From positions 6,723,071-6,787,070 of the forward strand of contig JAJEKV010000047.1 in the NCBI GenBank assembly GCA_021234155.1: a stretch of 64,000 bases of DNA, given 5' to 3'. This stretch comes from Isoetes taiwanensis. Taxonomy: Eukaryota > Streptophyta > Lycopodiopsida > Isoetales > Isoetaceae. The notes under the pieces were generated by a model, which was not told the origin of the DNA, made no database searches, and saw only the letters and a program-made list of their open reading frames with translations. Below, piece by piece: positions 36,255 through 48,100 of this stretch (the first letter of the stretch is position 1; every line of letters starts with the position of its first letter). The translations under genes were made by a program, and so were the position numbers.

Positions 36255-37352
36255 TTACTTATGATTACCAGATGTCAGTGAGCGATCGATATGCAGTAAC
36301 TCCGCAAGCCGCTTCCAAAAACCTGCGACGAATTGTGGTCCACGATCGCTGACGATAATATCGGGCAAGCCGTGAAGTCTGACTATTTCACGAAGAAGAA
36401 GATCCGTTGTTCCCTCACTGGTGATGGTGATGTTGTAGGGAATAAAATGAGCCATCTTAGAGAAACGGTCAAGAACTACCATGATGGCATCATAACCCCG
36501 AGAGACTGGCAACTCCGGAATAAAGTCTATAGAAATGCTCTTCCAAGGTTCATCTGGTACCGGCAGTGGCTGAAGAAGGCCATGAGCAAGATGTCTTGGA
36601 ACCTTCGCTCGACAGCAGATGTCACATGACCGAATAAAAGCTTCGATAGAGCGAGGAAGCCTAGGCCACCAATACTCTCGACTAATAAGTTCAAGAGTCT
36701 TGGCTACTCCAAAGTGTCCGGCCATAGGCGTGTCATGGCAAGCCTGGAGAACCCTAAACCTAGAAGCACCATTTGGCACATATAGAAGCCCATCACGGAA
36801 CAGGAGTCCATCTCGAACAAAACAATCATAGTCTGATCGCATTTGCTGAGAAGATGATGCAGAGCCAAGATGTGAGAATACATCTTGAGCCAATGGATCG
36901 GAGGGCAGAGATGATCGAACAGACTCCAACAAGGCCGTATCATGAGGCCTCTCGAACAAAGTGAGGGCCATAAGCTGGAACCGATTAGGCCCTAGAATAA
37001 CCTGTGATTGCTGGTCAAATGCAGGATCACCTAGTTTGGGCTCAAGGTAGGAGCATCGAGATAAGGCATCAGGCTTCCCTTGGAGGGATCCAGCACGGTA
37101 CTTGATCACGAAATCAATCCAGGATAATACATGAGTATGCCACCGGGCCTGACGACGGTTGAGCACTCGAGCAGACTGAAAATATTCTAGATTTCGATGG
37201 TCTTTGTAGACTGTGACCTTATGAGGAGATCCCTCAGGAAACGTCTCCACTCCTTTGAAAGAATCCACTATCGCCAGCAACTCCTTGTCATAAATGGGGT
37301 AGTTGATTTCAGCAGCCTGAAACTTCCGTGAGCGATAGGCGATTGGATGCAA
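36255..37352 (-). pseudogene. Element D RNase H and integrase
   Basis: A 365-codon open stretch. RNase H: HPIAYRSRKFQAAEINYPIY and KELLAIV, then the DALSR end. Integrase: zinc motif H-x-H/C-x2-C (MAGHFG, CDICCRAK), first catalytic aspartate in ISIDFIPELP and second in IIVSDRGPQF. The third acidic residue lies past a frameshift at about 36255, so the catalytic core is split. Confidence 0.88.
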
Positions 37353-38481
37353 TTCATGGTCATCCCCTCCTGTGACAGGATCCCATCAAGCGCAAAATCA
37401 AAAGCATCTGCTTCCACAACATATGGGCGCAACAGATCTACATGAACAAGAACTGGCGCCGTGGTGAAAGCATGCTTTAGGGTAACGAAAGTAGATTCCG
37501 CTTCTACAGTCCATTCAAATGGCACATCCTTAACCGTGAGGCGTGTCAAAGGAAGGGCAATCTCCAAATAATCCCGAATGAAACGCCGATAGAAATTGGC
37601 AAACCCAAGAAAACACTGAACATCTCGAACGGATGAAGGTGTTTGCCACTCCAGAACAGTGCTGACCTTTTCGGGGTCCCTAGAGACTCCATGTAGAGTG
37701 ATGTGATAACTAAGTAGCTCCACATTATCCTGCTCGAACTGACACTTCTCAAGTTTGATATATAACCTATGCTCACGAAGCTTCTGAAGGACCTGTCAAA
37801 CATGCCTCTCGTGTTCTTCGAGAGTCTTAGAATAAATAAGAATATCATCCAAATAGATGATAACAAAAGTATCTAAGAACTCACGAAAAACATCATTGGC
37901 CATATGTTGGAATACTGCTGGAGCATTGGTAAGTCCAAACGGCATAACTGTATACTCAAAATGGCCATACCGAGTACGAAAAACCGTTTTCCACTCATTA
38001 CCCTCCCGGATCCGAATAAAATTGTAGGCACCCCAAAGATCAATCTTCGTAAAATAATGCACACCTTGGAGTCGCTCCAACAACTCTGGAATCAGAGGAA
38101 GCGAATACCGATTCGGTACTGTAATTTTATTGAGGCCACGATAATCAACGACCAGACGTAGCGAATCATCCTTTTTTTTACGAAGAAGATAGGTGCTCTA
38201 ACAGGGGATTGCGAATGTCGAATGAAGCCAGTGGCTAGATTCTCTTCAATATAATCCCGCAAAACCTTCAACTCAGCGGGAGATAGACCATATATCGGAC
38301 CATATGGCGGCATTGTCCCCGGCTGCAAATCAATAGGACAATCATATGGACGATGCTCTGGGAGTTTGCTGGACTTGACTTTGTCAAAAACATCAGAGAA
38401 GTCCCCATATTTATTTGGGAGCATTGGAGCAGACTTCACTTGTGCCGAGCTATTCGACGGGTGAACCTGGATTGCAAACAC
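37268..38481 (-). pseudogene. Element D reverse transcriptase
   Basis: RT in three overlapping frames: the opening (EHRPYDCPIDLQPGTMPPYG, then FVKK) at 38481-38150, the palm with the intact catalytic box YLDD at 37844-37855 in 38083-37796, and the thumb/connection (GFANFYRRFIRDY) at 37723-37268. Frameshifts near 38180 and 37790 break it; otherwise the conserved residues are present. Confidence 0.9.
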
Positions 38482-38579
38482 TGAACTTGGATCTTGCCTT
38501 CTAGATTTAACGAACTCGCGAAGAGAAATCTTCGAGATATGAAACTGATGGCATGAAGAAACCTCTACAAAAACAGGAG

Positions 38580-38730
38580 TAGGAACATGAGCAGGAACAA
38601 GAACGTGAGCAGGAACAGGAGCAGGGGCAACAGGAACAGGAACTGGAGCAGGGACTGGAGCAAGAACTGGATCAGGAGCAGAAGCAGGAACTAGAACTAG
38701 AACTGGAGCAAGAGTAGGAGCAAGAGCAGA
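38580..38730 (-). repeat. Degenerate hexamer repeat coding a Pro/Ala/Val linker
   Basis: Plus-strand units like GGAGCA/GGAACA/GGAACT repeat about 20 times. The minus strand reads as alternating PAPVP-type residues between protease and RT. This is a low-complexity expansion within the polyprotein linker. Confidence 0.8.
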
Positions 38731-38949
38731 AATCGGAGCTGGAGGTGGAATATCATCGAGAATATGGTCAGCATCTGGGGCATGAACTGGAGCAGAGGCA
38801 AGAGCCGAATCAACACATGGAGCAGAAACAGGAACAACAAGGACAGAATTAGAGGCCCACGATACTGCACGGATCGAAGTCGATGTTGGTGTAGAGGCCT
38901 GAACTGCAGATGAACTAGCACTCGAGCTAGAATCAGCAAATTGACATGA

Positions 38950-39228
38950 TCTGAATCAATATGTGGATTATGTAGCTCGAGCCAGGGCACTCCCTCGAAC
39001 AAAACCTGAAGAGGCGCAGTACATTCTGTGACTGCACCTGAGGAGATCTCACGTCCATCAATCACTTCAACAGAACCGGGTTGCTCAACCTTGCTTCTAG
39101 GGATTGCGTGCCTTACTAGCGAACGCATTATTCTCAAAGCAAGCATTTGCACCACAATCAAGTTGCGCCAATGCTTCCAATCTTCCAACCTCTGATTTCA
39201 ATGATATAGGGACGAAGAATTTGCTGAC
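38950..39228 (-). pseudogene. Element D protease region
   Basis: A minus-strand frame from 39228 gives KFFVPISLKSEVGRLEALAQ, then LDCGANACF (39150-39161), in the place of the D-S/T-G active site of retropepsins, followed by VEVIDGREISSGAVTECTAP, a typical flap-to-core stretch. The active site has C in place of S/T. A frame switch is needed after about 39120. Confidence 0.75.
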
Positions 39229-39230
39229 CT

Positions 39231-39813
39231 TATCTCATTTTGCTCCTGCTTTGGAGGCAAAGCACTACTTCACAATGTCAATGCTGACAGCAGAACGGGC
39301 TTGAATAGAATATATTCCATGTGTATTAGTCTATGGAAAATACAGGCTCTATCCTCCTCTCATTTTGCATGCTTCTAGGTACATTTTTGTAGCATGTCAC
39401 TTAGCTTAGCAAATGGTCCTGCTTGTTTATCACTTAGGCATTTGGAATGTTCTGTTTTCGGCTTAATGGCGAACCTAAGACGCACTGACTGATTAAGTTC
39501 TATTTTGTCCTTGGAGGAAGGAGCTTGCTTTGTGCATATGGTGTCATGTAGTCAGCATATGGTGTCATATAGTGTCATGTGGCTGATCTTAGAAGTGGGA
39601 ATATTAAGTGGTCAGTTCATAATAAATAGCTAATCCAAGCCCACTCATAATTTAAAAAATCGTCTCTGGCTATTGAGGATGGCAGTGCAACTTTGGAATA
39701 AGTTTAGTGGTGATGTCCCATATTTTAATCATTTCATTTGTTTATGGGCACAATTATGACGTGTTGAATCATATTAAGAAGCATTGAGAACTTGCTGGTA
39801 CAGTTTTGACTGA
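39231..39813. repeat. 0.58-kb direct repeat, copy 1
   Basis: Starts ATTTTGCTCCTGCTTTGGAGG and ends TTTTGACTGAT; it is nearly identical to 41571-42152, with only a handful of base differences. Its left edge coincides with the truncation of gypsy D. It encodes nothing recognisable. Confidence 0.92.
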
Positions 39814-39839
39814 TGGAATTGGAATTGGCATTACGACAT

Positions 39840-40395
39840 TAGGTAAGCCTATTGCAATCCCCACAACGTTTCTACAATGTCTTCTTGTAGTTTTTGATCA
39901 CGTGTCTTGGCACAATGTGGTTTCATGGAATTCATTAATTACAGCATATGCGCAGCATGGATATGGAAAGAAGCCATATGCGCCCTTGAACAAATGCATG
40001 CAGAGGGTTTGATGCTTTATGAGGTTACACTCTATAGCATCCTTTCTGCTTGTAATCGTGCTGGCCTGTTGGAAGAAGGATGTCAGCACTTCATCTCTCT
40101 GACTGGATATCACGGTATCCAGCCAACATTGATACATTATAATTGCCTTATTGACCTCCTTGGTAAAATGCAATTATTGGCTGAATCAGAGGCTTTGATA
40201 TATAACCTACCATTCCAAGCTGATGACACATCTTGGAGAGCTTTTCTTGACTCATGTAAAACCCATGGCAATCTTGATCATGCCAAACATGCAGCAGAGC
40301 TTGTCCATATTTAGGGGACTCTTCATCCTATGTCTTACTAGGAAGCGCATTTGCAAGACCTGAAAAATTGAATGATGCATCAAAACATGACAGTT
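39840..40395 (+). pseudogene. PPR (E-type PLS) protein fragment
   Basis: Frames encode pentatricopeptide repeats: VVSWNSLITAYAQHGYGK, then after a frameshift near 39965 EAICALEQMHAEGLMLYEVT, SILSACNRAGLLEEGCQHF, YNCLIDLLGKMQLLAESEAL and the E-motif start WRAFLDSCKTHGNLDHAKHA. A stop at about 40312 is followed by SSYVLLGSAFARPEKLNDAS, still in the E motif. Functional relatives bind organelle RNA for editing. This one has only the C-terminal third, with at least two disabling breaks. Confidence 0.88.
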
Positions 40396-41570
40396 AAGTT
40401 CAATTTTATAATATACAAACACTTTGTGGAATGGCTAATAGTGGGCCTGGTGTTGGAAGCATAACAGTTGACTTGCAGAGTTGCATCATTGCAAAGCAAT
40501 ATGGGTGTACGAGTTGTGCCCCCATTAATTTTTTTCTGTTGTAGCCATCATTTTCTTGAAGCTATCGTGAGGATACATTCAGCAACCACTTTTTCCTGTT
40601 CCTTGCACAAATGAAGATTTGTGGGCAACCGTTAAGGTGACCTGAGCATTGTTTATGAAGATTCATATAGTGCGCTCAACCAGAGAGGAAAGAAGAAGGA
40701 TTGAAAAGCCTTCTTAGAACTCGCCTAATGTGACTCACGAGAAGCATGGATATTTCTGGATTTTATCAGTTCAAGCATTTTATTGGAGGCAGAGTTCAAT
40801 TTTAAATTTATTGAGGTTTGTTAGTTAGAATTGTTCCTTTGTTACATTCGGAATCTGCATTAGTTTGTGGCTACAGGGATTTTGCTAAGGAAGAGCCCCC
40901 TTTACACTTTTCCAAATTGGATTCTTCTATGCTGGAGTAAATTTGAGACCAAGCATGAGAAAATGCGTTAGAAAATGCAGCCAAGTTCTTAATGGTGATG
41001 CAAAAGTTCTTGCATTTCTTCAACCAGACCACTTATTGTCTACTTAAACTTGAATCTGTTGAAGACATATTGTTGATCTTACCTCCTTATGTGGTGTTAG
41101 GGAGGTAAGATCGACTTCATTGCATAGTATTGCCCATCTTTGCTTGCCTTGCTTGCCATTAGGCCTAACTACGGAGAATTTGACATTCAAAACACAGGAA
41201 TCATGCAGACCATGCTTGGAAAGATCTCCAAGGATATTATAGCAGTTGTTTAGTCCACTGTTCAGCAGTTTATGAGAACTGAGAAACTGTGCACAGCTAA
41301 TCAACTTCGTCCAGAGCAGCTTAGAGCGCTTATTATTAAAGAAATGGCAGACTTGCTGGGGTGCAGCATTCCTCCTATAAAGCTCAAACCTGCAAAGTAT
41401 TGGTATGACAAGCTATCTGGGTTGTGGGTGAAGGTGAGATAGAGTTTTAAGCTTGCAAAATGAATTATATTTTTTAGGTTAATTACTCTTAAACGCTTCC
41501 AAACCACACCCAGTTTAGTTAGCAGTAGTTGGTTTGTGAATATTGTTTATTCGAAAAGAGCAACTATGCT
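40396..41570. other. Unassigned spacer with one exon-like stretch
   Basis: Near 41290-41440 the plus strand reads [20 protein letters not shown], then [19 protein letters not shown] and ends WVK before GTGAGAT, like a host exon with donor site. I do not recognise it. The inverted phrase CTTACCTCC...GGAGGTAAG (41080-41110) forms a small hairpin. Confidence 0.4.
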
Positions 41571-42152
41571 TTTCATTTTGCTCCTGCTTTGGAGGCAAAG
41601 CACTACTTCACAATGTCAATGCTGACAGCAGAACTGGCTTGAATAGAATATATTCCATGTGTATTAGTCTATGGAAAATACAGGCTCTGTCCTCCTCTCA
41701 TTTTGCATGCTTCTAGGTACATTTTTGTAGCATGTCACTTAGCTTAGCAAATGGTCCTGCTTGTTTATCACTTAGGCATTTGGAATGTTCTGTTTCCGGC
41801 TTAATGGCGAACCTAAGACGCACTGACTGATTAAGTTCTATTTTGTCCTTGGAGGAAGGAGCTTGCTTTGTGCATATGGTGTCATGTAGTCAGCATATGG
41901 TGTCATATAGTGTCATGTGGCTGATCTTAGAAGTGGGAATATTAAGTGGTCAGTTCATAATAAATAGCTAATCCAAGCCCACTCATAATTTAAAAAATCT
42001 TCTCTGGCTATTGAGGATGGCAGTGCAACTTTGGAATAAGTTTAGTGGTGATGTCCCATATTTTAATCATTTCATTTGTTTACGGGCACAATTATGATGT
42101 GTTGAATCATATTAAGAAGCATTGAGAACTTGCTGGTACAGTTTTGACTGAT
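41571..42152. repeat. 0.58-kb direct repeat, copy 2
   Basis: Second copy of 39231-39813 in the same orientation, 1.76 kb away. Flanks differ on both sides of each copy. Confidence 0.92.
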
Positions 42153-43934
42153 TTAGATTCGTTGATGGCACAATCATCTGGTACACCACTTTGCAAGCCA
42201 TATTGGCTTCTGTTTGTATCAAGCTATTCCTGCTTATCTATATTTTTTTTGGGATCATCTCATTGTGCATATTGTTTTCTCTTCTTATAGTCTATGAGCT
42301 TTAAAACGAGATGATTATTGTCAATGCTCTTAATTTATGTGCTTGGGATGCCTCACTTACCTGATTGGTTATGGATGTAAGTTGGATATTTATACAGGGC
42401 CATAAATGTTTTCAAAAGAAAAAGACGCTTCAAGAGAATTTGCTGATGTGGACAGCAATGCTTACTGGTTGTGTGTGTAATATAATAATTTAAGGAGCCT
42501 GTCAATTTCAAGCAAATGCAGTGCAGGATATCATAGTCTGTTTTGCGAGTTTGCTCATGCTGAGAAAACTAGTCCATGAAATGCAGTGCGGGACTATGAT
42601 TGAACTAAATAGACTCGCCTTTTTTGGTGACAAATTTCCTTTGTAAGATGTTCTACTACTAATTTTGAATTGTTCTGCAGAAAAGCAGAGATTTTGCACT
42701 CGGACTAGGCCATTCCAGATGAGCGTTGCCCTGTGTTTTCTTATTTGTACAATTTTGTTTAGGTTCTTTGATAGTAGGTGCATTTTCAGTTTGCCTCTGC
42801 AGTAGCTTCCTATTGCCCAGCGTATTGAACGAAATTATATATGCTCTTGCCAATGTAGTATTTCTAGTATTTTCCAGTCCAGTAGACTTGTTAAGTAGAT
42901 GCTCAAGCCTTGTAATCAATATTATCTTTAGTCATAGCACCTTTGCTACACTATGACTTATACGGTGGCAGTCAACATGCAAGTAGACCATGTTGGAAGC
43001 ATTCTCTAACCATTTGTCCTTCCTGGTTTCTATAAATTAAGCACCTTCTGTAAGTAATTAAAGAAATTTCTCATGAGGCAAAATTTTGCATGCCACAGAC
43101 ATCTGAGAAGATCCATTGCCAAACAAAATGGAGCCTTGTTCAAATTAAATTTTTATCTTAGCTTACTAGGTTCACTGGGCATTTTTTTCTATTTGCAGAA
43201 TAGTTGCAACTGCAGTATTTTAACTTTGTGGACAGGGAGTGGAGGTATACTTTGTTGTTTTGGTAAGCTTGCAGTCCTCATGAACTCCAAATAAGTTTAT
43301 TCGTATGATTTTAAAATTCATATTTTTGCATGAGAAAGTTAAAATTGAATTTGAGTTCTTATGTATTTGCCATTACCATCTTCAGGCATAGGAAGGATTT
43401 TGTATGTAGTAAATGGGTTGCATCCAATAATCAATTGTATTTTAGCTGCATTTGAAGGAATATTAATTGTTTATCGCTGATGATGTCCCAAATAGGATAT
43501 CTGGTATAATGTACAACATTTGGTATAAGGTACAACATATATGCATTTAAACGCATGGAACTATCTTATATGGCAGAGGCTTCATTCGTCCCAGAAGTGT
43601 TTAGCATCAGGGTTATCATGTGCAGTAATTTTTATAAGTAGAACTGCAATATTGATGGGAAATCGCCTTCTGGTTACAGCTTGACTAGATTAGCAACACA
43701 ACAAGAAAGAACCATGCTCGGATGTAGCATTGTTTCCAGTAGTGTACAAACAATTTCAAGGTAAATGATGAATTAATGCTGATGGTGCATAGCAAGGATG
43801 TGATAGTAAGCAGTAGCCTACTTTGATAGCATGTAGTAGATGGACATAAACCAGTCAAGTTACATTGTTTTAGGCATTTTGAAGCATGTTCTATGTGAAA
43901 GCATTTAAGCAAATTCCAGTTTTCTAATCTCTCC
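42153..43934. other. No recognisable gene
   Basis: AT-rich, with frames under 100 codons on both strands. No motif, microsatellite or transposon end identified. Confidence 0.55.
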
Positions 43935-44145
43935 AGGCAGGACATACACAATCCATGCAAGCCAAGGACCAATACAACATATTGGTTAATCCTTTTGAAA
44001 GATCAGTAAGAGTCGGGGTGCAGGAAACTCCAGCAGTGGCCATTCTGAGATACAAAGGAGCAAAAACCTCTAGAACTCCAGTTTATCCAAGCAATGTGCC
44101 ACTAAAGAATGACACTACATACCACATAACATGGCCGCCTTAGAG
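43935..44145 (+). pseudogene. Possible laccase-like exon fragment
   Basis: The frame at 43955-44143 contains TPAVAILRYKGAKTSRTPVY followed by PSNVPLKNDTT, resembling the stretch in plant laccases between the second and third cupredoxin domains (AILEYK ... P.LP.FNDT). It begins after a CAG acceptor-like site at about 43936. No copper ligands fall in this segment and no other laccase exons are nearby, so it is a relic at best. Confidence 0.4.
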
Positions 44146-44893
44146 CAAGGAATATAAGAAGCATCAATACAAGCATTATACACATTGCAATACATCACCC
44201 ATCTTTCAATCCATTAAAAGTGTAAACCTTTGATATATATGTAAAATGACCAAATTTTTTTACAAAACATCCAACATAAATATTGCACATATACATGTTT
44301 AGAAAGTCACTATTTACATAGACATCACCCTTTCAATTTTTCAAACAGATAGGTCTTTTCTTAAGCATCCTAAGACCACTCATCGTTTTCCAAACTTGGT
44401 TTACAATGCCATTGATGGGCATCATGACTATCTTATATTATAATTCTAAACATTGGTGGGGATTCAAATCCTATTGGCTACACAAATTACAACCTGCATA
44501 CATTATGAGTGAACTAAAACCTTAGCAGGGCTTTCAGATCCCATTGGTTACTATGACGAGGAGTTGAGATGAACAAGTTTCAGGTCACACAAGTTCCGAA
44601 CTTATACCCGGCAACGACATGTGCCCCATCATAAATAAGCATTTTTTGTACACTTTGGCACGAGATGGAATTGAGAGGGAACATCACATAAAAAATCAAG
44701 ATGATCTACGTACTTAAAAAGTTTTTGCCCTATCTTGCTCACGCTGGTGTGCGCTTTTCTTTAGATGATCAAGATGCTAGTATTTAAGTTGTAATCTTTT
44801 GGACAAACAAAAACAAATTGTGAAGTTCTGCTTTTTGTGTAGTTATTTGGTGTTACATTCTTCTCATTGTTTGTAATAAGCTCTTAATTCTAA
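44146..44893. other. No recognisable gene
   Basis: AT-rich sequence without coding signal or recognisable repeat. Confidence 0.55.
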
Positions 44894-45101
44894 ATGAGAG
44901 ATCATATTGAATGTGCTAAGTTTTGTGTATTGATGAAGGCCTTAGGGCTAAGGTCCAGTCCAAGGTTTTAAGTGTTTTATGTTTATGGGAAAAGCACTTC
45001 CTTAACAAAGGTTAATTTTCTAATTTACATAAACATGCCACTAGAATTAATGGAATTTCCTCTTTTTTAAAAAAAAAAAAGGTTTGCAAGTCAATGCCAT
45101 T
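44894..45101. repeat. 208-bp dispersed repeat, copy 1
   Basis: Matches 51552-51759 in the same orientation with a single base difference (GGTTTGC versus GGTTCGC), even in the T6A12 tract. Sequence outside the block is unrelated. Confidence 0.95.
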
Positions 45102-48100
45102 CCACATATGATGTCGTTCCTTACCACTTGAATGATGGCAGTGGCAGTGGCATGCTGCTTTTGTTTACAGGTACACTCTTTGCACACTCTCTGTAGTGCT
45201 TGCTTTTATTAATTGTAGTTTGTTGGTTTATACTTTGAGCATTACTATAGACAAGATAGGAGTGGCATTTTGCAAGATTTGTAATAAAGAATAGTTCCAG
45301 CTAGAGAATTGAGTTCAGATCTGCCATTTAACCGTACCTATTTTAACCATTTCTTTTTTTACTTTTAACATTTTCTTTCTCTTTTACTAGAGTTAAGGAA
45401 ACAAGGGTACCTTCAGTAAGTGGATTCAAGGCCAATTCTGTCTCAATTTAAGCAGCATAGAGTTCTTGAGCTTGGAGCAAGCAAGAAGTTCAAAACAAGG
45501 TAAATTTGGAGCTATATATGGTATCCTCCTATTTTCTGGATTGAGGAGATGGGGCCAGAGGTAATAATATGTCATCCTTTTAAACAAATATGAAGAACAT
45601 ATGAAGCACATAGTTTGTGCACATATGAAGAAGTTTAAAAAGAGGTAATTCTGGTTGTTTGGGGTTGAAGAAATGGTGCCATAGAAATTAAATGTTATTC
45701 TTTTTCCATCTATTTTCTGTGTATAGTCCACTTCATTAATGCAAGTTGTTTTTCTATTCAGTTCAGTTGTTTTTTGTTTTCAACGCTTACCTCCCATGCA
45801 ACCTGTTCTTGAAGTGCACAAAGGAATGTAATGCTGGACATGGTCCACGGATTGCAATTCTACAGGGAAAGCATAGAAGAAATTAGAGCTTAAATTATAA
45901 AAAGCAAGGAATCATGGTATAAATTACAAATAGAGCTTAAATTATAGAAAGCAAGGAATCATGGTATAAATTACAAACATACCTATAGTACGAAATTGCA
46001 ATAAGGAGCAAAAGCAAATAGAAAAAGAGCATTATAGACCACGTGATTGTTTAGAAGCAAAGCAACAAATGGAAAACAAAAACCCTTTATTTATGATGGG
46101 CAATTGAATTGAATTGAATGCCAAACTTGGCTTTCAATCCCATCTCATTCCATCCAATGATTAGGATCTATAGTATGACAACGCAATAACATGGTGAAAA
46201 CAAAAAGAGGATCATATTCATATGCCACTCAATTGTACACAACACAAAGACACATTCACTCGCTTATATATTCTATATAGATAGCATCACGACTAAATAA
46301 AATTCTAAGACATTCCTATTGAAGATATTCTATATAGATAGCATCACAATGAACAAATTCTAAAACAAGAAATATACACACAATGCCCATTCTCTCGATA
46401 TTATAAATTGGAATGCCCACTATTTATAGACCCCCAACATTTACAGGTCGTCACATGATACCCACCAGCATTTACACTTACCACCCCCCAGCATTTACGT
46501 TTATCGGTCCCAAACATTTACAAGTTCTCACATGATCAATGAATCATGTGAATGTGGGGCATAAATTGGGAGCCTGTAAATGTCTTGGCGCAAATGAGAA
46601 AAGCTTGTACGAATACGCATAGTACTTTTTATTAAGTGCTCAATAAATCAAAAGTCCTATCTATTGAATGGTCAATTGATCAAAGGTTTCCATTATAGGT
46701 GCTTGTATTGCGATTCGAGCCCATTAGTCACATATTATCCCCACCCAAATTTGAAAATGGAAAGGCGTGCACAGAAGAAATCCTTTGCTGTGAAATAGGA
46801 TTTGCAGCTATGGCCATTGACGGGAAAGCCGATACCTCAGCTTATGAATTATTTAACCCATATGAAGAAGTAAGAAAAAATTTCATCACTAAGATGCTAG
46901 CATGAGATGCAGTCCTAAATTACCTCTTATAAATATGATGCATCACCATAAGGAAAAGAAGATCTTTGTCAAGCTTGTAAAGAGTTTTGCAATTTAGATG
47001 CATTGAAGTCGAGACAACATGCATTTGAGCGCAAGAGTATGTTATGGCGTACCATGTCTCCTTTTTAAGTTATTTTCTATGCTATTAACATATAGTTAAC
47101 ATAGAGGACATGCCTTGAACATGCATTTGACATCATCCATAAGGCAGATGATTAGCAGTGGATTAGTTGAGTAATGAGACTTACAGGAATGTATAAATCT
47201 GTCCATCGTTAAGACATTATTTCAATTTCCGAAAATAATTGTGACTGAAAGCCATGGATTCACATAAAAAATTTACATGGTAGCCATATCAATCTAAGCT
47301 ATTTGAACCTATATCAATCTAAGCTACCTAGTATCTTCTCTTAGAAACATGATACACAATGAGATAGGCATCCAAATTCTTCATAACTCAATATGCTGAG
47401 GATACTCAAGAAATCTGACATTGATTTTCTTCTGTTCTGCAGAACATAGAGAACGTAATAGTTATACATCTTGTAAATCATAAATACTTGTTAGCTGTGA
47501 ACATGATGCAGCTACCTATAGTAGAAACAATCAAGATTTGCAAGAATGGAAAAATGTGTTTTGATGTAGCCCATTTTCTCTGTATCTTCAGAAGTAGCTG
47601 GCAGATCATTTGGAATACCACCATCACATTCTAGCATAAACCTACTCTAAAGAACACATGTGAGTTTTGAAATATCTACCAGAGTTGTTTCTTTATCTCA
47701 GGACCCTGTAATATGGTAATCTTGGGCAGTGAGTGACCTTCAGATCTGTCGTGGGAAGGCCGTGTTTGCACACCTCCAACTGGTTTCTTCTGACGACTCT
47801 TCTCTTTGAATGGCTTGTCTGTACCCCTACATTGCAAAAATGTTGAGACCTTACGCCTTTAGGCTAAACTAAAATTTGTACTCAAAAAAGACATACCTGG
47901 TTCTAAAAACGTGAGCCAAACAATGTATCCATGGGGAATGATAGTTTTCTTTACTGCTCAGTCTGGCCTGTTACCTCCTCTGCAGAATACACAGCAGTAG
48001 GTCATCTGACACAGATGTCCAGAAGGAAAAAAAACACCAGAGGAGTTGAGATTTTTTCAAACGTATACCTGGAAACGAATTTAGAAAGGAGATGAAAGCT

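Larger units (their letters stand above)
33561..39230 (-). mobile_element. Chromovirus-type Ty3/gypsy element D
   Basis: Internal region of an LTR element with protease, RT, RNase H, integrase and a C-terminal chromodomain-like tail in order along the minus strand, ending at the purine tract beside the LTR (33059-33560). Gag and the 5' LTR are missing; gypsy sequence stops near 39230, where a 0.58-kb repeat begins. It is less decayed than A, B or C, with long open segments broken by a few frameshifts. A PIF/Harbinger element sits in the chromodomain part. Confidence 0.9.

Noticed and set aside
36333-36629. Plus-strand frames opposite the gypsy D integrase
   Set aside because: They lie antisense to a well-supported integrase reading frame and have no family motif.
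39231-42152. LTR retrotransposon with 0.58-kb LTRs around the PPR fragment
   Set aside because: The repeats lack TG...CA ends, primer site, polypurine tract and any gag/pol between them.
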